Assembly: GCF_900128525.1 (NCBI RefSeq)
Contig: NZ_FQTQ01000181.1
Coordinates: forward strand, 1 to 53,456
From: a methanotrophic endosymbiont of Bathymodiolus puteoserpentis (Logatchev)
Lineage (GTDB): Bacteria; Pseudomonadota; Gammaproteobacteria; Methylococcales; Methylomonadaceae
Direction of reading: 5' to 3'
DNA length: 53,456 nt
Positions 38,278-50,240 of the stretch are shown here, piece after piece. The notes below the pieces were generated by a model. It was given only the letters and a program-made list of their open reading frames with translations. It was not told where the DNA came from and searched no databases. A program made the position numbers and the translations under genes. The stretch's first letter is position 1, and the number at the start of each line of letters is the position of its first letter.

Positions 38278-39819
38278 ATGCAATTAAAACCATCTGAAAT
38301 AAGTGATCTGATTAAGAAACGGATCGAAAATTTTGACGTTAATGTCGAAGCACATACGGAAGGTACCGTTGTTAGTGTAACTGACGGTATTGTAAAGGTT
38401 CATGGGTTGTCACAGGCTATGCAAGGGGAAATGCTTGAATTCCCAGGTGACTCTTTCGGTATGGCTCTAAACTTAGAGAGAGATTCTGTAGGTGTTGTTA
38501 TGCTAGGTGCATATAAACATATTACAGAAGGCGATACCGTTAAATGTACTGGTAAAATTCTAGAAGTACCTGTAGGTGAAGCACTGCTAGGGCGTGTTGT
38601 AGACGCGCTAGGTAATCCAATCGATGCTAAAGGTGAAATTGACGCTCAAGAAATGTCACCGGTTGAAAAAATTGCACCCGGTGTAATTTCAAGGCAATCA
38701 GTTGACCAGCCAATACAATTAGGATTGAAGTCAATTGATGCCATGGTTCCAGTGGGCCGTGGTCAGCGAGAATTGATTATTGGTGACCGCCAAACAGGTA
38801 AAACAGCAATTGCGATTGATGCGATTATCAATCAAAAAGGTACAGGCGTTAAATGTATCTATGTAGCGATCGGTCAAAAACGTTCATCAGTTGCTAATGT
38901 AGTGCGTAAGCTAGAAGAGCACGGGGCAATGGCTCATACGATTATTGTCTGTGCCACTGCTTCTGAATCTGCTGCGTTACAGTTCATTGCCCCTTATACA
39001 GGGTGTTCAATGGGTGAATATTTTAGAGATAAGGGCGAAGATGCTCTTATTGTCTATGATGATTTAACTAAGCAAGCTTGGGCATATCGTCAAATGTCAT
39101 TGCTACTACGTCGTCCTCCAGGTCGCGAAGCATACCCTGGAGACGTTTTCTATATTCATTCTCGTTTACTAGAGAGAGCTTCTAGAATTAATGTGGATGA
39201 AGTAGAAAAGCTAACTGGCGGCAAAGTAAAAGGTAAAACAGGTTCTTTAACTGCATTACCAATTATTGAAACTCAAGGTGGCGATGTTTCGGCATTCGTA
39301 CCCACTAACGTAATTTCGATTACTGATGGACAGATTTTCCTTGAGTCTGATTTATTCAATTCAGGTATTCGTCCAGCGGTTAATGCGGGTTTGTCAGTAT
39401 CACGAGTAGGTGGTGCAGCACAAACTAAAATCATTAAGAAGCTAGGGGGCGGCACGCGTCTTGATTTAGCTCAGTATCGTGAATTAGCAGCCTTTGCTCA
39501 ATTTGCTTCTGATTTAGATGAAGGTACACGCAAACAAATTGAACGTGGACAACGTGTTACTGAACTGATGAAACAAGGTCAATATTCGCCTATGTCAGTT
39601 GCTGAAATGGGTGTTTCATTGCATGCTGCGAACGAAGGTTTTCTGGATGATTTAGAGGTTAATAAAGTACTTGATTTTGAAGCTGCTTTACAATCTTATA
39701 TGAAGTCTGAGCACGCTGATCTAATGAAAAAGATTGACGACACAGGCGATTATAGTAATGAAATTAAGCAGGGTATTCAGTCTGCGATAGAGACTTTCAT
39801 TAAAACAAGTAGCTGGTAA
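38278..39819 (+). CDS. atpA: ATP synthase subunit alpha (AtpA)
   Basis: 513 residues, exactly the usual length. Walker [10 protein letters not shown] (about 169-177), the [12 protein letters not shown] region and the catalytic-interface Arg in the [18 protein letters not shown] segment are present. It holds the non-catalytic nucleotide sites of F1. Confidence 0.98.
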   Translation: MQLKPSEISDLIKKRIENFDVNVEAHTEGTVVSVTDGIVKVHGLSQAMQGEMLEFPGDSFGMALNLERDSVGVVMLGAYKHITEGDTVKCTGKILEVPVGEALLGRVVDALGNPIDAKGEIDAQEMSPVEKIAPGVISRQSVDQPIQLGLKSIDAMVPVGRGQRELIIGDRQTGKTAIAIDAIINQKGTGVKCIYVAIGQKRSSVANVVRKLEEHGAMAHTIIVCATASESAALQFIAPYTGCSMGEYFRDKGEDALIVYDDLTKQAWAYRQMSLLLRRPPGREAYPGDVFYIHSRLLERASRINVDEVEKLTGGKVKGKTGSLTALPIIETQGGDVSAFVPTNVISITDGQIFLESDLFNSGIRPAVNAGLSVSRVGGAAQTKIIKKLGGGTRLDLAQYRELAAFAQFASDLDEGTRKQIERGQRVTELMKQGQYSPMSVAEMGVSLHAANEGFLDDLEVNKVLDFEAALQSYMKSEHADLMKKIDDTGDYSNEIKQGIQSAIETFIKTSSW

Positions 39820-39831
39820 AAGGGGCTTCTA

Positions 39832-40698
39832 ATGGCTGTTGGTAAAGAAATACGCACCCAGATTGCGAGTATTAAGAATACTCAAAAAATCACTCGCGCT
39901 ATGGAAATGGTTGCTGCGAGTAAAATGCGTAAAACAAAAGACAGAATGAATGCTACGCGTCCCTACTCAAAAAAGATTAGCCAGATCATTAAACATCTGG
40001 CTCATGCTAACCCTGAGTATAAGCACCCATTTCTTGTTGAGCGTGAAGTGAAACGAGTGGGTATTATTGTTATTAGCTCTGATAGGGGCTTATGTGGCGG
40101 TCTGAATTCAAACTTATTCAGAAAGACGCTGAAGCAACTGACTCAGTGGGACAATAATAATATTGATGTGGATGTTTGCACTGTTGGTAGTAAAGGCGCG
40201 AGCTTTTTTGGTAGTTTAAAGATAAACAAAGTTGGACAGGTATCTAAATTAGGTGATACTCCACACCTCAATGAGGTAGTGGGTATTATTAAAATCATGC
40301 TCGATGCATATCATGCAGGTACGATTGATGAGTTACATGTGATGTACAATCAATTTGTAAATACTATGACTCAAGCACCTACTATAGAGCAGTTAATTCC
40401 TGTTGTGGCGAGTGAACTTGAAAATGATGGACTAAAAAAGCATTGGGATTATTTATATGAGCCTGATGCTAAAGAAGTTCTAGATAATTTACTCACTCGA
40501 TATATAGAATCAATTGTTTATCAAGGTTTAGTAGAAAATAATGCCTGTGAGCAATCAGCGAGAATGGTTGCGATGAAAAGTGCTTCAGATAATGCTGGCA
40601 ACCTTATTGATGAGTTGCAACTTGTTTATAATAAAGCAAGACAAGCCGCTATTACGCAGGAAATTTCAGAAATTGTTGCCGGTGCCGCAGCTGTTTAG
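39832..40698 (+). CDS. atpG: ATP synthase subunit gamma (AtpG)
   Basis: 288 residues. The N-terminal helix [28 protein letters not shown] and the C-terminal helix [27 protein letters not shown] form the rotor shaft; [11 protein letters not shown] is the conserved domain motif. Confidence 0.97.
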   Translation: MAVGKEIRTQIASIKNTQKITRAMEMVAASKMRKTKDRMNATRPYSKKISQIIKHLAHANPEYKHPFLVEREVKRVGIIVISSDRGLCGGLNSNLFRKTLKQLTQWDNNNIDVDVCTVGSKGASFFGSLKINKVGQVSKLGDTPHLNEVVGIIKIMLDAYHAGTIDELHVMYNQFVNTMTQAPTIEQLIPVVASELENDGLKKHWDYLYEPDAKEVLDNLLTRYIESIVYQGLVENNACEQSARMVAMKSASDNAGNLIDELQLVYNKARQAAITQEISEIVAGAAAV

Positions 40699-40725
40699 GT
40701 CTTGTAGAACAATTTAAGTAATTAA

Positions 40726-42114
<1,389 letters not shown>

Positions 42115-42137
42115 GTTGTTAACTTATAGGTAATATT

Positions 42138-42560
42138 ATGACCATGACAGTACATGTAGATATCGTAAGTGCAGAACAGGAGGTTTTTTCAGGAATGGCT
42201 GAAATGGTTTTTGCTCCTGCTGAACTTGGCGAAGTTGGTATTACACCGCGTCATGCGCCACTAATATCTAAATTGAACCCAGGAGAAGTTCGCGTAAAAG
42301 TGAGCGAGAAAGAGTCTCAGGCGTTTTATGTTTCCGGTGGATTATTAGAAGTACAGCCACACTTAGTGACGATACTCGCTGATACAGCCATAAGAGCAAA
42401 AGATATTGATGAAGCAGCCGCCTTACAAGCGAAAGCAGCAGCAGAAGAAGCGTTAAATGATAAGTCTGGTAAGATTGATTATGCAACGGCTCAAGCTCAA
42501 CTAGCTCAAGCAATGATGCAATTAAGAACCATAGATAGACTCAAGAAACGAGGCCACTAA
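42138..42560 (+). CDS. atpC: ATP synthase subunit epsilon (AtpC)
   Basis: 140 residues. The N-terminal beta-barrel has [13 protein letters not shown] and [14 protein letters not shown], and the C-terminal helical hairpin ends in DRLKKRGH. It regulates rotation and is the last gene of the operon, followed by a terminator. Confidence 0.97.
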   Translation: MTMTVHVDIVSAEQEVFSGMAEMVFAPAELGEVGITPRHAPLISKLNPGEVRVKVSEKESQAFYVSGGLLEVQPHLVTILADTAIRAKDIDEAAALQAKAAAEEALNDKSGKIDYATAQAQLAQAMMQLRTIDRLKKRGH

Positions 42561-42580
42561 GGAACTTAGGTGTTTAATAA

Positions 42581-42617
42581 AAAAGCTCGATAGCGGTTTC
42601 GTTATCGGGCTTTTTTT
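42581..42617 (+). terminator. Intrinsic terminator of the atp operon
   Basis: AAAAGCTCGATAGCG (42581-42595) and CGTTATCGGGCTTTT pair over 15 positions with two wobbles around a GTTT loop and run into a T7 tract, 20 nt after atpC. Confidence 0.92.
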
Positions 42618-42646
42618 ATTTAAAATGCTAGCAATAATTAACGCAT

Positions 42647-42707
42647 CTATTTTGGTGTAAGCCTTTAGGCCCCTCTTCCTCTGGGAGAAGGCAAAGCGTT
42701 AAAATAG
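42647..42707. repeat. Imperfect palindromic repeat upstream of glmU
   Basis: CTATTTT at 42647 and AAAATAG ending at 42707 enclose a CCCCTCTTCCTCTGGGAGAA core, a decayed form of the CCCTCT...GGGAGAGGG palindromes dispersed in many gammaproteobacteria. Confidence 0.4.
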
Positions 42708-42793
42708 GTGGAAACCTGAGTGATTACATTTTGGTAGACAGTGCTTTTTGTTAAAGATCTCTTGGTTTTTCTTTATTACAGAATAATGCTTGC

Positions 42794-42799
42794 TATAAT
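42794..42799 (+). promoter_or_regulatory. Extended -10 promoter of glmUS
   Basis: TGCTATAAT supplies TGN plus a perfect TATAAT 41 nt before the glmU ATG. There is no good -35 box, as is common for extended -10 promoters. Confidence 0.6.
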
Positions 42800-42840
42800 T
42801 TATACAGTCCCCTCACTTGAAAACCTAAGGAAATACTTAC

Positions 42841-44211
42841 ATGACATTGAAAACGCTTATTTTGGCAGCAGGGCAAGGTACACGCATGCGCTCAGCTCGG
42901 CCAAAAGTTTTACATGAAATTGCAAACCGTAGTTTATTGCAACACGTTTATGATACAAGTAAATTGCTTGATGGTAACGAAATTATCGTTATTTACGGTC
43001 ATGGTGGTGAGTTGGTTAAACAAAGCTTATCTAACCTAGATGCACAGTGGGTAGAGCAAAAAGAGCAATTAGGTACTGGGCATGCAGTTTTACAAGCGGA
43101 TAATTTGATTAATAATGACGATACAGTGTTGATTTTATATGGCGATGTACCTCTGCTAACAAAGCACTCGATTGAGCAGTTATTGGGTAATGTTACCAAG
43201 CAGTCATTGGCATTATTAACCGTTAATTTAGACGACCCTACAGGTTACGGGCGCATTGTCCGAGATAATGAGGGTAAAGTTACAAAAATTACCGAACATA
43301 AAGATGCTACAGAACAAGAGCGACTGATTAAAGAAGTTAATACTGGAATCCTTGCTGTAAAAGGTGAAAAGTTAAAAAGCTGGATTGCCCGCATAGGTAA
43401 TAGTAACGCCCAGCAAGAGTTTTATCTGACAGATGTTATTGAAATGGCAGTTAATGAAGGTATAACGATTAAAACGAGTCAGCCTGAACACCCAGATGAA
43501 GTCCTTGGAGTGAATAATCGTAAGCAGTTAAGCCACTTAGAAAGAGTTTATCAATTGGCTCAAGCAGATAAACTGATGGAGGTTGGAGTCACTGTGGTTG
43601 ATCCTGCAAGGATAGATTGCCGAGGAACTTTTGCATCTTTGGGGCAAGATATTTCTGTTGATATTAATGTGATTTTTGAAGGCAAGAATAGCATTGGTAA
43701 TAATGTCAGTATTGGAGCAAATACTATTATTAATAATTCGGTAATAGCTGATGATGTACAGATCCTAGCGAATTGTATTATTGATAATGCCGTGGTGGGG
43801 ACTGGTAGTAAAGTTGGTCCTTTTGCTAGGTTACGTCCACTGGCAGAATTAGCCGAGCATGTACATATCGGCAATTTTGTCGAAATCAAAAAATCAACTG
43901 TTGCTAAAGGCAGTAAAATTAATCATCTCAGTTATATTGGTGATGCAACAATTGGCAGTGGGGTGAATATCGGTGCAGGTACAATTACTTGTAATTATGA
44001 CGGGGTAAATAAATTCCGTACAGTTATTGAGGATGGTGCTTTTATTGGTTCAGATACACAATTGATAGCGCCGGTAACAGTGGGTAAAAATGCTACGATT
44101 GGGGCAGGTTCTACGATTACCAAAGATACGCCTGATGAACAGTTAAGTTTATCCAGAGCAAAACAGATCAGTATACAAGGCTGGCAGCGTCCAGTAAAAA
44201 AGGAGCAATAA
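42841..44211 (+). CDS. glmU: Bifunctional UDP-N-acetylglucosamine synthase GlmU
   Basis: 456 residues, the usual length. The N-terminal pyrophosphorylase has LILAAGQGTRMRSARPKVLH (6-25) and GTGHAV. The C-terminal left-handed beta-helix of hexapeptide repeats has NFVEIKKS, GAGTITCNYDG and FIGSDTQLIAPV. It acetylates glucosamine-1-phosphate and then forms UDP-GlcNAc, the precursor of peptidoglycan, LPS and of the WbpM-like enzyme at 3762. One base separates it from glmS. Confidence 0.97.
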   Translation: MTLKTLILAAGQGTRMRSARPKVLHEIANRSLLQHVYDTSKLLDGNEIIVIYGHGGELVKQSLSNLDAQWVEQKEQLGTGHAVLQADNLINNDDTVLILYGDVPLLTKHSIEQLLGNVTKQSLALLTVNLDDPTGYGRIVRDNEGKVTKITEHKDATEQERLIKEVNTGILAVKGEKLKSWIARIGNSNAQQEFYLTDVIEMAVNEGITIKTSQPEHPDEVLGVNNRKQLSHLERVYQLAQADKLMEVGVTVVDPARIDCRGTFASLGQDISVDINVIFEGKNSIGNNVSIGANTIINNSVIADDVQILANCIIDNAVVGTGSKVGPFARLRPLAELAEHVHIGNFVEIKKSTVAKGSKINHLSYIGDATIGSGVNIGAGTITCNYDGVNKFRTVIEDGAFIGSDTQLIAPVTVGKNATIGAGSTITKDTPDEQLSLSRAKQISIQGWQRPVKKEQ

Positions 44212-44212
44212 T

Positions 44213-46042
44213 ATGTGTGGTATCGTCGGTGGAGTTGCGCAAAGAAATGTTGTCCCTATCTTACTTGAAGGGCTGAAAAGATTAGAGTACCGTGGTTATG
44301 ATTCAGCAGGGTTAGCTGTTGTCGCTAATGGTAAAATTTTTCGACAAAGAGAAATAGGTAAAGTTAAAGGACTTGAAGATTTAATAAAAGCTGAACCTTT
44401 CTCTGGAAATATAGGTATTGCACACACACGTTGGGCAACACACGGAAAGCCGAGCAAAAAAAATGCACACCCGCATATTTGTAATAATAAAATTGCTATC
44501 GTACACAATGGTATTATTGAAAATCATCAAGTCTTACGAGAAGCGCAAAAAGCAGAGGGGTATACATTTACTTCTGAAACAGATACTGAAGTGATTGCTC
44601 ATCAGGTTTATCATGAGCTAGAAACTACCAAGAGCTTATTACAAGCCGTAAAAAATACGATTAAGCACTTAGAAGGTGCTTATGCTTTAGGTGTGGTCAG
44701 TAAAGAAGATGAAAATACCTTGATTACTTGCCGTAAAGGAAGTCCCCTGGTAATAGGTGTTGGTTTTGGTGAGTATTTTATAGCTTCAGATGTCGCTGCT
44801 CTTTTACCTGTGACACACCGTTTTATCTTTTTAGAAGAAGGCGATATTGCTGAACTTAAAATAGATAGTTTAGTTATTTACGACAAAGATGACCAAATTG
44901 TCGAACGCCCAATTAAAGAAAGTACTGTAAAAGCAGATGCAGTAGATAAAGGCGAGTACCGCCACTATATGCTCAAAGAAATTTACGAGCAACCTAATGC
45001 TATTGCCGAAACGCTAGAAGGCCGCTTTATTGGTAATAAATTACAAGATAGTGCATTTGGACATAAGGCAGCAGGCGTTTTTGATAAAATTAAATCGGTG
45101 CAAATTTTAGCTTGTGGCACCAGTTATCATTCAGGTTTAGTGGCAAAATATTGGTTTGAGAACTTAGCTCGTGTGCCTTGTAATATTGAAGTAGCCAGTG
45201 AATTTCGTTATCGAGACCCCGTGTTACCTGCAGATACCTTGGTTGTTACCATTTCACAGTCCGGAGAAACAGCCGATACTTTAGCTGCTTTATTAGAAGC
45301 GAAACGCCTAGGTGCTAAATATTCACTATCAATTTGTAATGTGCCGGAAAGTTCTTTAGTGAGGGAATCAGACCTAGTTTTGATGACGCGTGCCGGCCCA
45401 GAAATTGGAGTAGCCTCAACTAAAGCGTTTACGACACAATTGGTAGCCTTGATGTTACTGGTTGTTGCTGTCGGCAGGCGCTTTGCTTTAGATGAAGAAA
45501 AGGAAGCAGAGATAAGTTCTGAATTGTTTAAATTACCGCGTATTCTTGATGATGTCTTATTGATTGATGCAGAAATAAAGATATTATCAGAGCAGTTTTC
45601 AGAAAAGAATCATGCTTTGTTTTTGGGGCGAGGAACGCATTATCCAATTGCAATGGAAGGCGCGTTAAAGTTAAAAGAAATTTCATATATTCATGCAGAA
45701 GCTTATCCGGCTGGTGAACTAAAACATGGCCCTTTAGCGTTAATTGATGCAGAAATGCCGGTCGTTACAGTCGCACCTAATAATAGTTTGTTGGAGAAAT
45801 TAAAATCTAATATTCAAGAAGTAAGTGCGCGCGGAGGGCAGTTAATTGTTTTCTTGGATGAATCAATTACTACCGAAGATGATGAGAATGTACAGATTGT
45901 ACGCGTGCCTAAAGTGAATAATTTGATAGCACCGATTGTCTATATAATACCGTTACAATTGCTTTCTTATCATGTTGCTATATTGAAAGGTACAGATGTT
46001 GATCAGCCGCGTAACCTAGCAAAATCAGTTACAGTAGAGTAA
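44213..46042 (+). CDS. glmS: Glutamine-fructose-6-phosphate aminotransferase GlmS
   Basis: 609 residues. After Met removal the catalytic Cys1 is exposed (MCGIVGGVAQ). YRGYDSAGLAV and THGKPSKKNAHPH belong to the glutaminase domain. Two SIS domains follow (LACGTSYHSG, ISQSGETADTL, and the C-terminal PRNLAKSVTVE). It makes glucosamine-6-phosphate for GlmU. I saw no glmS ribozyme, as expected outside Firmicutes. Confidence 0.97.
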   Translation: MCGIVGGVAQRNVVPILLEGLKRLEYRGYDSAGLAVVANGKIFRQREIGKVKGLEDLIKAEPFSGNIGIAHTRWATHGKPSKKNAHPHICNNKIAIVHNGIIENHQVLREAQKAEGYTFTSETDTEVIAHQVYHELETTKSLLQAVKNTIKHLEGAYALGVVSKEDENTLITCRKGSPLVIGVGFGEYFIASDVAALLPVTHRFIFLEEGDIAELKIDSLVIYDKDDQIVERPIKESTVKADAVDKGEYRHYMLKEIYEQPNAIAETLEGRFIGNKLQDSAFGHKAAGVFDKIKSVQILACGTSYHSGLVAKYWFENLARVPCNIEVASEFRYRDPVLPADTLVVTISQSGETADTLAALLEAKRLGAKYSLSICNVPESSLVRESDLVLMTRAGPEIGVASTKAFTTQLVALMLLVVAVGRRFALDEEKEAEISSELFKLPRILDDVLLIDAEIKILSEQFSEKNHALFLGRGTHYPIAMEGALKLKEISYIHAEAYPAGELKHGPLALIDAEMPVVTVAPNNSLLEKLKSNIQEVSARGGQLIVFLDESITTEDDENVQIVRVPKVNNLIAPIVYIIPLQLLSYHVAILKGTDVDQPRNLAKSVTVE

Positions 46043-46597
46043 GTAGTTTGCTTATTAGTGATATGTTATTAAGTGAAAATTTGCATGAGGTAATTTGAAT
46101 AGAAGCTGGTAAAGGTTTATGGCAAAGAAATGGTAGCAGAATTCCGAAGATAAGAGTGTTAGCTGGATTAAAGGAGGCGGCAGCCTATATTGCGCATAGC
46201 TTTTGCTGGTCTTAGAGTTAGCTACCTTCTTTTTATTGCAAAGTACTTGGCAAAATATTTATTGAAATTGTGAAGCGTATTAAATTAATGTTTAGCTGTT
46301 TGAGGCCAAATGATAGTCTGAGAAAAAAGGGGGTAATGGTTGAATCCTCAACCTTAACAGGCTCTATAGTTTTAGAAAATAATCTTGGCACCATTTCATC
46401 TTAAGCTGAATTATAATCTTTCCAATATCTTACTTATTTAGTCATTTAATTTGGGTAATGGGTTAAGCTTAAAAAATGATAATTTATCGGGGGGACATGT
46501 GCTGCGGGTTAATATCAAGGTAAATTTACGACACTTAATATGTTAGGAAATGTTAAATTCATAGGCGCACTGCCGCCTTCCAATAGGAATATTATGT
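46043..46597. other. 555-bp intergenic region after glmS
   Basis: No gene recognised and no clean terminator after glmS. AGGCGGCAG at 46175-46183 recurs inverted at 46570-46578 with partly matching neighbours (TGCGC), enclosing about 385 bp, which could be a worn mobile element. GCTGAATTATAATC near 46406 holds a TATAAT. The sequence just before 46598 has only a weak ribosome-binding site (AGGAAT). Confidence 0.35.
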
Positions 46598-47599
46598 ATG
46601 CTGACTAGTAAAAAGTACTTGTGTCAGGTTCTCTTGGTTTTTTCTTTTTTTACCGCAGAGAGCCAAGCCTATAGGCTTGATTTTGGTGCGGCAGGTGCGT
46701 TTGATGCCTTTGTTTTTGGAGATATGGATGCTGCGCAATCTGATGTTGAAGGACGATTAGCTGTTGGAGGCAATTTAACCTTAAATAATTATGCTATTGG
46801 TAAGCTACTTGATAATTCTCATGGAACACGAGATGACTTGGTTGTGGGTGGCGATCTAACATTTCATAATGGCCGAGTTTATAATGGTAATGCTCGTAGT
46901 GGTGGCGTAGTTACCTTGGATAATACCGTTGGCTTTTATAGTACTAGCCCAGCTAGTCCGAATGGGGCGTATATTTCTGGTAATCCATTAGATTTTAATA
47001 GTATAGAGCAACAATTGAAGCAAAGTTCATTGCGCTGGTCTAATCTTGCGACTACAGCAGTAAGTGACATGAATAACTATGGGCAGCTAACATTAAGTGG
47101 GGTTAATTTGGATGTTAATGTTTTTTCTATTACGGCTGATGAATTAGCTAGAACCAATAAATTCACCTTAGATATTCCAATACAATCACATGCTTTGATT
47201 AATGTTTCAGGTACGAATGTTAATTTGAGCGGTTTTGGCTTCTATAGGTCTGTGAACAATAATATCGTGCGTATTCTGGACAATGATGTTAATAGCACTA
47301 TTAGGCATGATGGAACTTTGACACAAAAAGTCTTATTTAATTTATTTCAAGCTACTAATTTAGGGATTAATGGTATCGGTATTAAAGGAAGTATTTTAGC
47401 GCCTTTAGCGGATAGTGTATTTTATGATGGACATATTGATGGACAGCTTATTGTTAATTCTTTAAGGGGTGTAACGGGTCAATTAAGTGGTCAAGTGAAT
47501 CATTACCAGTTTATTGCGGTTATACCGGCACCCTCTACTTTAATCTTATTTAGTATCGGTGGTTTATTTCTGTTGTTACGTGCTAGAACAGTTGCTTGA
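46598..47599 (+). CDS. Choice-of-anchor A family exported protein with PEP-CTERM-like tail
   Basis: 333 residues. A signal peptide (about 1-24, ending ESQAYR) precedes the choice-of-anchor A domain with DFGAAGAFDAFVFGDM, SDVEGRLAVGGNLTL and DDLVVGGDLTFHNGRVYNG. The C-terminus has the PEP-CTERM layout: a Pro motif (IPAPST, with PAP in place of PEP), a hydrophobic helix and a basic tail (LLLRARTVA). Exosortase/EpsH systems sort such proteins to the surface of exopolysaccharide producers. No exosortase gene is in the window. Its 3' end overlaps convergent bcsC by 17 bp. Confidence 0.85.
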   Translation: MLTSKKYLCQVLLVFSFFTAESQAYRLDFGAAGAFDAFVFGDMDAAQSDVEGRLAVGGNLTLNNYAIGKLLDNSHGTRDDLVVGGDLTFHNGRVYNGNARSGGVVTLDNTVGFYSTSPASPNGAYISGNPLDFNSIEQQLKQSSLRWSNLATTAVSDMNNYGQLTLSGVNLDVNVFSITADELARTNKFTLDIPIQSHALINVSGTNVNLSGFGFYRSVNNNIVRILDNDVNSTIRHDGTLTQKVLFNLFQATNLGINGIGIKGSILAPLADSVFYDGHIDGQLIVNSLRGVTGQLSGQVNHYQFIAVIPAPSTLILFSIGGLFLLLRARTVA

Positions 47600-50240
47600 A
47601 GGTAAATCTTGGAATATCTGTACTGAATGTAGCTACACGACCTTTAAAATAATAGCGAATATTGGCGGCAAAAAAATAATCTGAGTAATTTCCTATTTGC
47701 TGAAATCCACCTCCGCCAGCTATTTGTATATTAGGCGTTAGTAGCCAAGCACCTTTCAATTCTAAATCAAAGGCTGCACCTAATTGGCTGTTTTTGGAAT
47801 ATATGCCTTGATTTTGTAAGTTTTGTTCGGCAAGGCTTTGTAGCGTCGAGTTTGTGGGAAAATAGAGAGATTGTTCTTCAGTAAACGATTGAAAGCCTGC
47901 ACTGGCTTGTCCTTTGAGAATAAAAGGTTTGCCTTCTTTGGTCAGGAAGTTAAGTGATGCCCCGATATTGTAAAGTAGTTGTGGGCTGAAATACCCCCCA
48001 TGACCTAAGGTAAAATGACTTAGATTTTTCTTATAATGCTGTATTGATGCGTGGGGACCCAGGGAGAAATAATCAAAGTGTTTGAAATAAAAATTATAAG
48101 CAAGGCTGATACTTTGACTTAGGTTGAGATTATTAGCAACCTTAGTTCCTCCTAAAAAAGCTCCTTTTGATTCGCTATAAAGACTCCAATCTTGATTGAG
48201 CTGAATTAAGGTAGTTGCTAGTAATCCCGTACTCATTACACGTCCCCACTTCTCATGACTATAAGGGTCTTGCATACCAGTGTAAGATAAAATTGACTGG
48301 CGTACAGGTTTGGAAAATCCCTCAAGTTGCCAGAATCCATGATCCCCGTGTTGTTTGAAACCAATATTCCATGTGATGCTGGGCCCCAGTATGCCATTCA
48401 TAGGCGTGCTGCCAATAGAGAAATAGGGGTTAAATTTCCCCGCATGTTGGTAGTTTATCTGTGCGTATAAGCCATTAGATAGTGAATTCTTAAAGGGGCT
48501 AAAACAAGGTTTCATTTGGGTATTGTTTGCATTTAAACCTATGCTTCCTATAGATCGACAATCTTGTTTACTGACTTGACCACTATATAATTCACTACGA
48601 AAGCCATGAATGCTAAATTCATGAGTGTTAGAAAATACATAGCGGCTACCAATAAGAGGTAATTCTTTGATTTCTAGTCGGCTGGTTCCAGCACTGCCAC
48701 TTCTGCTGCGATATAGTATGCCCGTTTCTATAAATGTGGAATCTATATTCTGTAGTAAATGTGCACTAGGTGTAATACTGGCAGCGATTGATGGGGTGGG
48801 GGCATATTGCTTAGCAGCAAGAAATTCTTTATAGGCAAATAATTCAGGGAAACTATATTTTTTTGGACTTTGTTTATAATCAAGCCAGGCTTTGAGTTCA
48901 TTGCCCTCAGGACTCTCTCCCGAGTATGATTGTGCGAGGTTGAGAGATGCCTCAGCTTGAGTATAATGTTTTTGATCCATTTGCTGCCAAGCCTTTTTAT
49001 AATAGATAAGGCCTGTTAGTTCCCGCATTCCTTTAGATTGTGGTTGATAGCGTTGTGCCAGTTGTAAGGCTTTTTGCTGATCTCCCGTTTGCCATAAAAT
49101 CCAAGCATTTAGTTCATCAGCAGGGCGAGCGTCAGTCAGGTATCGTTGCGCTTGTTGTAATGTATTTAGGCTGTTTTGATAATCATGTTGGTCGTATAAT
49201 TCTTGTGCTTGAGCCAGTAAAAGGCTAGCGAGCAGCGGCTGCATTCTGGGGTGATCAGAAAAGTGACGAGCTAAATCTAGTGCTTGTGTGTTTTGGTGAT
49301 TATCATACAAAGCTTGTACTAAGCCTATGGCTGAGTCGAGGTGTCGAGGCTGCCAAGTGAGTGCAGCACTGAACCAGTTTATTGATATTGTCCGGTTCTG
49401 TTTGAAAAAATACCAGCCAAGTTGATTAGCGATAGCAACATCTTTACGTTGTTTTATCGCGATGGTCAGTTGAGGAAGCAGCTGTTCAATAATCGGTACG
49501 TTATGCTTGGTGATGGATTGAGAAAGGGAGTAGCGATTATACCTATAGTGGATGTTTGCGATACGCTGTATGTCTTTAGGTTTATGAAACATCGGCTGAA
49601 CATTTTGAATTAAACGATTAAAATATGTTATATCCAAGTAGCTTTGTGCACTTTGAATCAAATTAAGTCTATCTTGGTCTGAATGGCAGTGGTGAATGGC
49701 GGCAGTTAATAAGTTGAGCTTATCTGCTTGTGAGTTTACGTAGTGATAAATATTTTTTCCATTCCATAATTGTTGTAGTTGGCCGCAGTGCTGACTGGGC
49801 TGGCTGAGTACAAGAGAAATGACTTGATTAATATCACTGTTAAGCAATAGGGGGTTCCAAGCATGTCCTATCGGTTGCCTATTGGCTATTGAACTCGGTG
49901 GTTGCTTTTTGTGTATTAAGGTAAGTAGCTGTATTGGGGGAGACCACTTTGGAAACTGTTTTTGCCATTGGCTAATAGTGGATTGTAGTAGAGTTAACTT
50001 ACTGGAGTTAAATAGTTGCCATAGAATGCGCTCATCAGGCGCTTGAGTGGTTTTATCAAATTTTGGCTTTGATGGAGAGGCCGGTGTTTTGGTTTTAGAG
50101 GCTATATTTATAGTTACTTGCTCTTGCTTGGGCAATAAGGGTTGCTCTTGGGTAATGTGCCATATGGTGGCAACAGCAATCATGAAACTGCCGATACTAA
50201 GTAGTTTTAGTATAAAAGGAGTAAAGGCGGGACGGGTCAT
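47583..50240 (-). CDS. bcsC: Cellulose synthase outer membrane export protein BcsC
   Basis: 885 residues, shorter than E. coli BcsC (about 1150). An N-terminal hydrophobic segment (about 9-29) lacks an obvious cleavage site. A TPR superhelix follows (about 100-460; for example YTQAEASLNLAQSYS). The C-terminal BcsC barrel domain has the signature SYTGMQDPYSHEKWGRV and ends in Phe like other barrel proteins. It guides cellulose across the periplasm and outer membrane. Fewer TPRs account for the smaller size. The start overlaps bcsZ by 4 nt. Confidence 0.88.
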   Translation of the reverse strand: MTRPAFTPFILKLLSIGSFMIAVATIWHITQEQPLLPKQEQVTINIASKTKTPASPSKPKFDKTTQAPDERILWQLFNSSKLTLLQSTISQWQKQFPKWSPPIQLLTLIHKKQPPSSIANRQPIGHAWNPLLLNSDINQVISLVLSQPSQHCGQLQQLWNGKNIYHYVNSQADKLNLLTAAIHHCHSDQDRLNLIQSAQSYLDITYFNRLIQNVQPMFHKPKDIQRIANIHYRYNRYSLSQSITKHNVPIIEQLLPQLTIAIKQRKDVAIANQLGWYFFKQNRTISINWFSAALTWQPRHLDSAIGLVQALYDNHQNTQALDLARHFSDHPRMQPLLASLLLAQAQELYDQHDYQNSLNTLQQAQRYLTDARPADELNAWILWQTGDQQKALQLAQRYQPQSKGMRELTGLIYYKKAWQQMDQKHYTQAEASLNLAQSYSGESPEGNELKAWLDYKQSPKKYSFPELFAYKEFLAAKQYAPTPSIAASITPSAHLLQNIDSTFIETGILYRSRSGSAGTSRLEIKELPLIGSRYVFSNTHEFSIHGFRSELYSGQVSKQDCRSIGSIGLNANNTQMKPCFSPFKNSLSNGLYAQINYQHAGKFNPYFSIGSTPMNGILGPSITWNIGFKQHGDHGFWQLEGFSKPVRQSILSYTGMQDPYSHEKWGRVMSTGLLATTLIQLNQDWSLYSESKGAFLGGTKVANNLNLSQSISLAYNFYFKHFDYFSLGPHASIQHYKKNLSHFTLGHGGYFSPQLLYNIGASLNFLTKEGKPFILKGQASAGFQSFTEEQSLYFPTNSTLQSLAEQNLQNQGIYSKNSQLGAAFDLELKGAWLLTPNIQIAGGGGFQQIGNYSDYFFAANIRYYFKGRVATFSTDIPRFTFKQLF

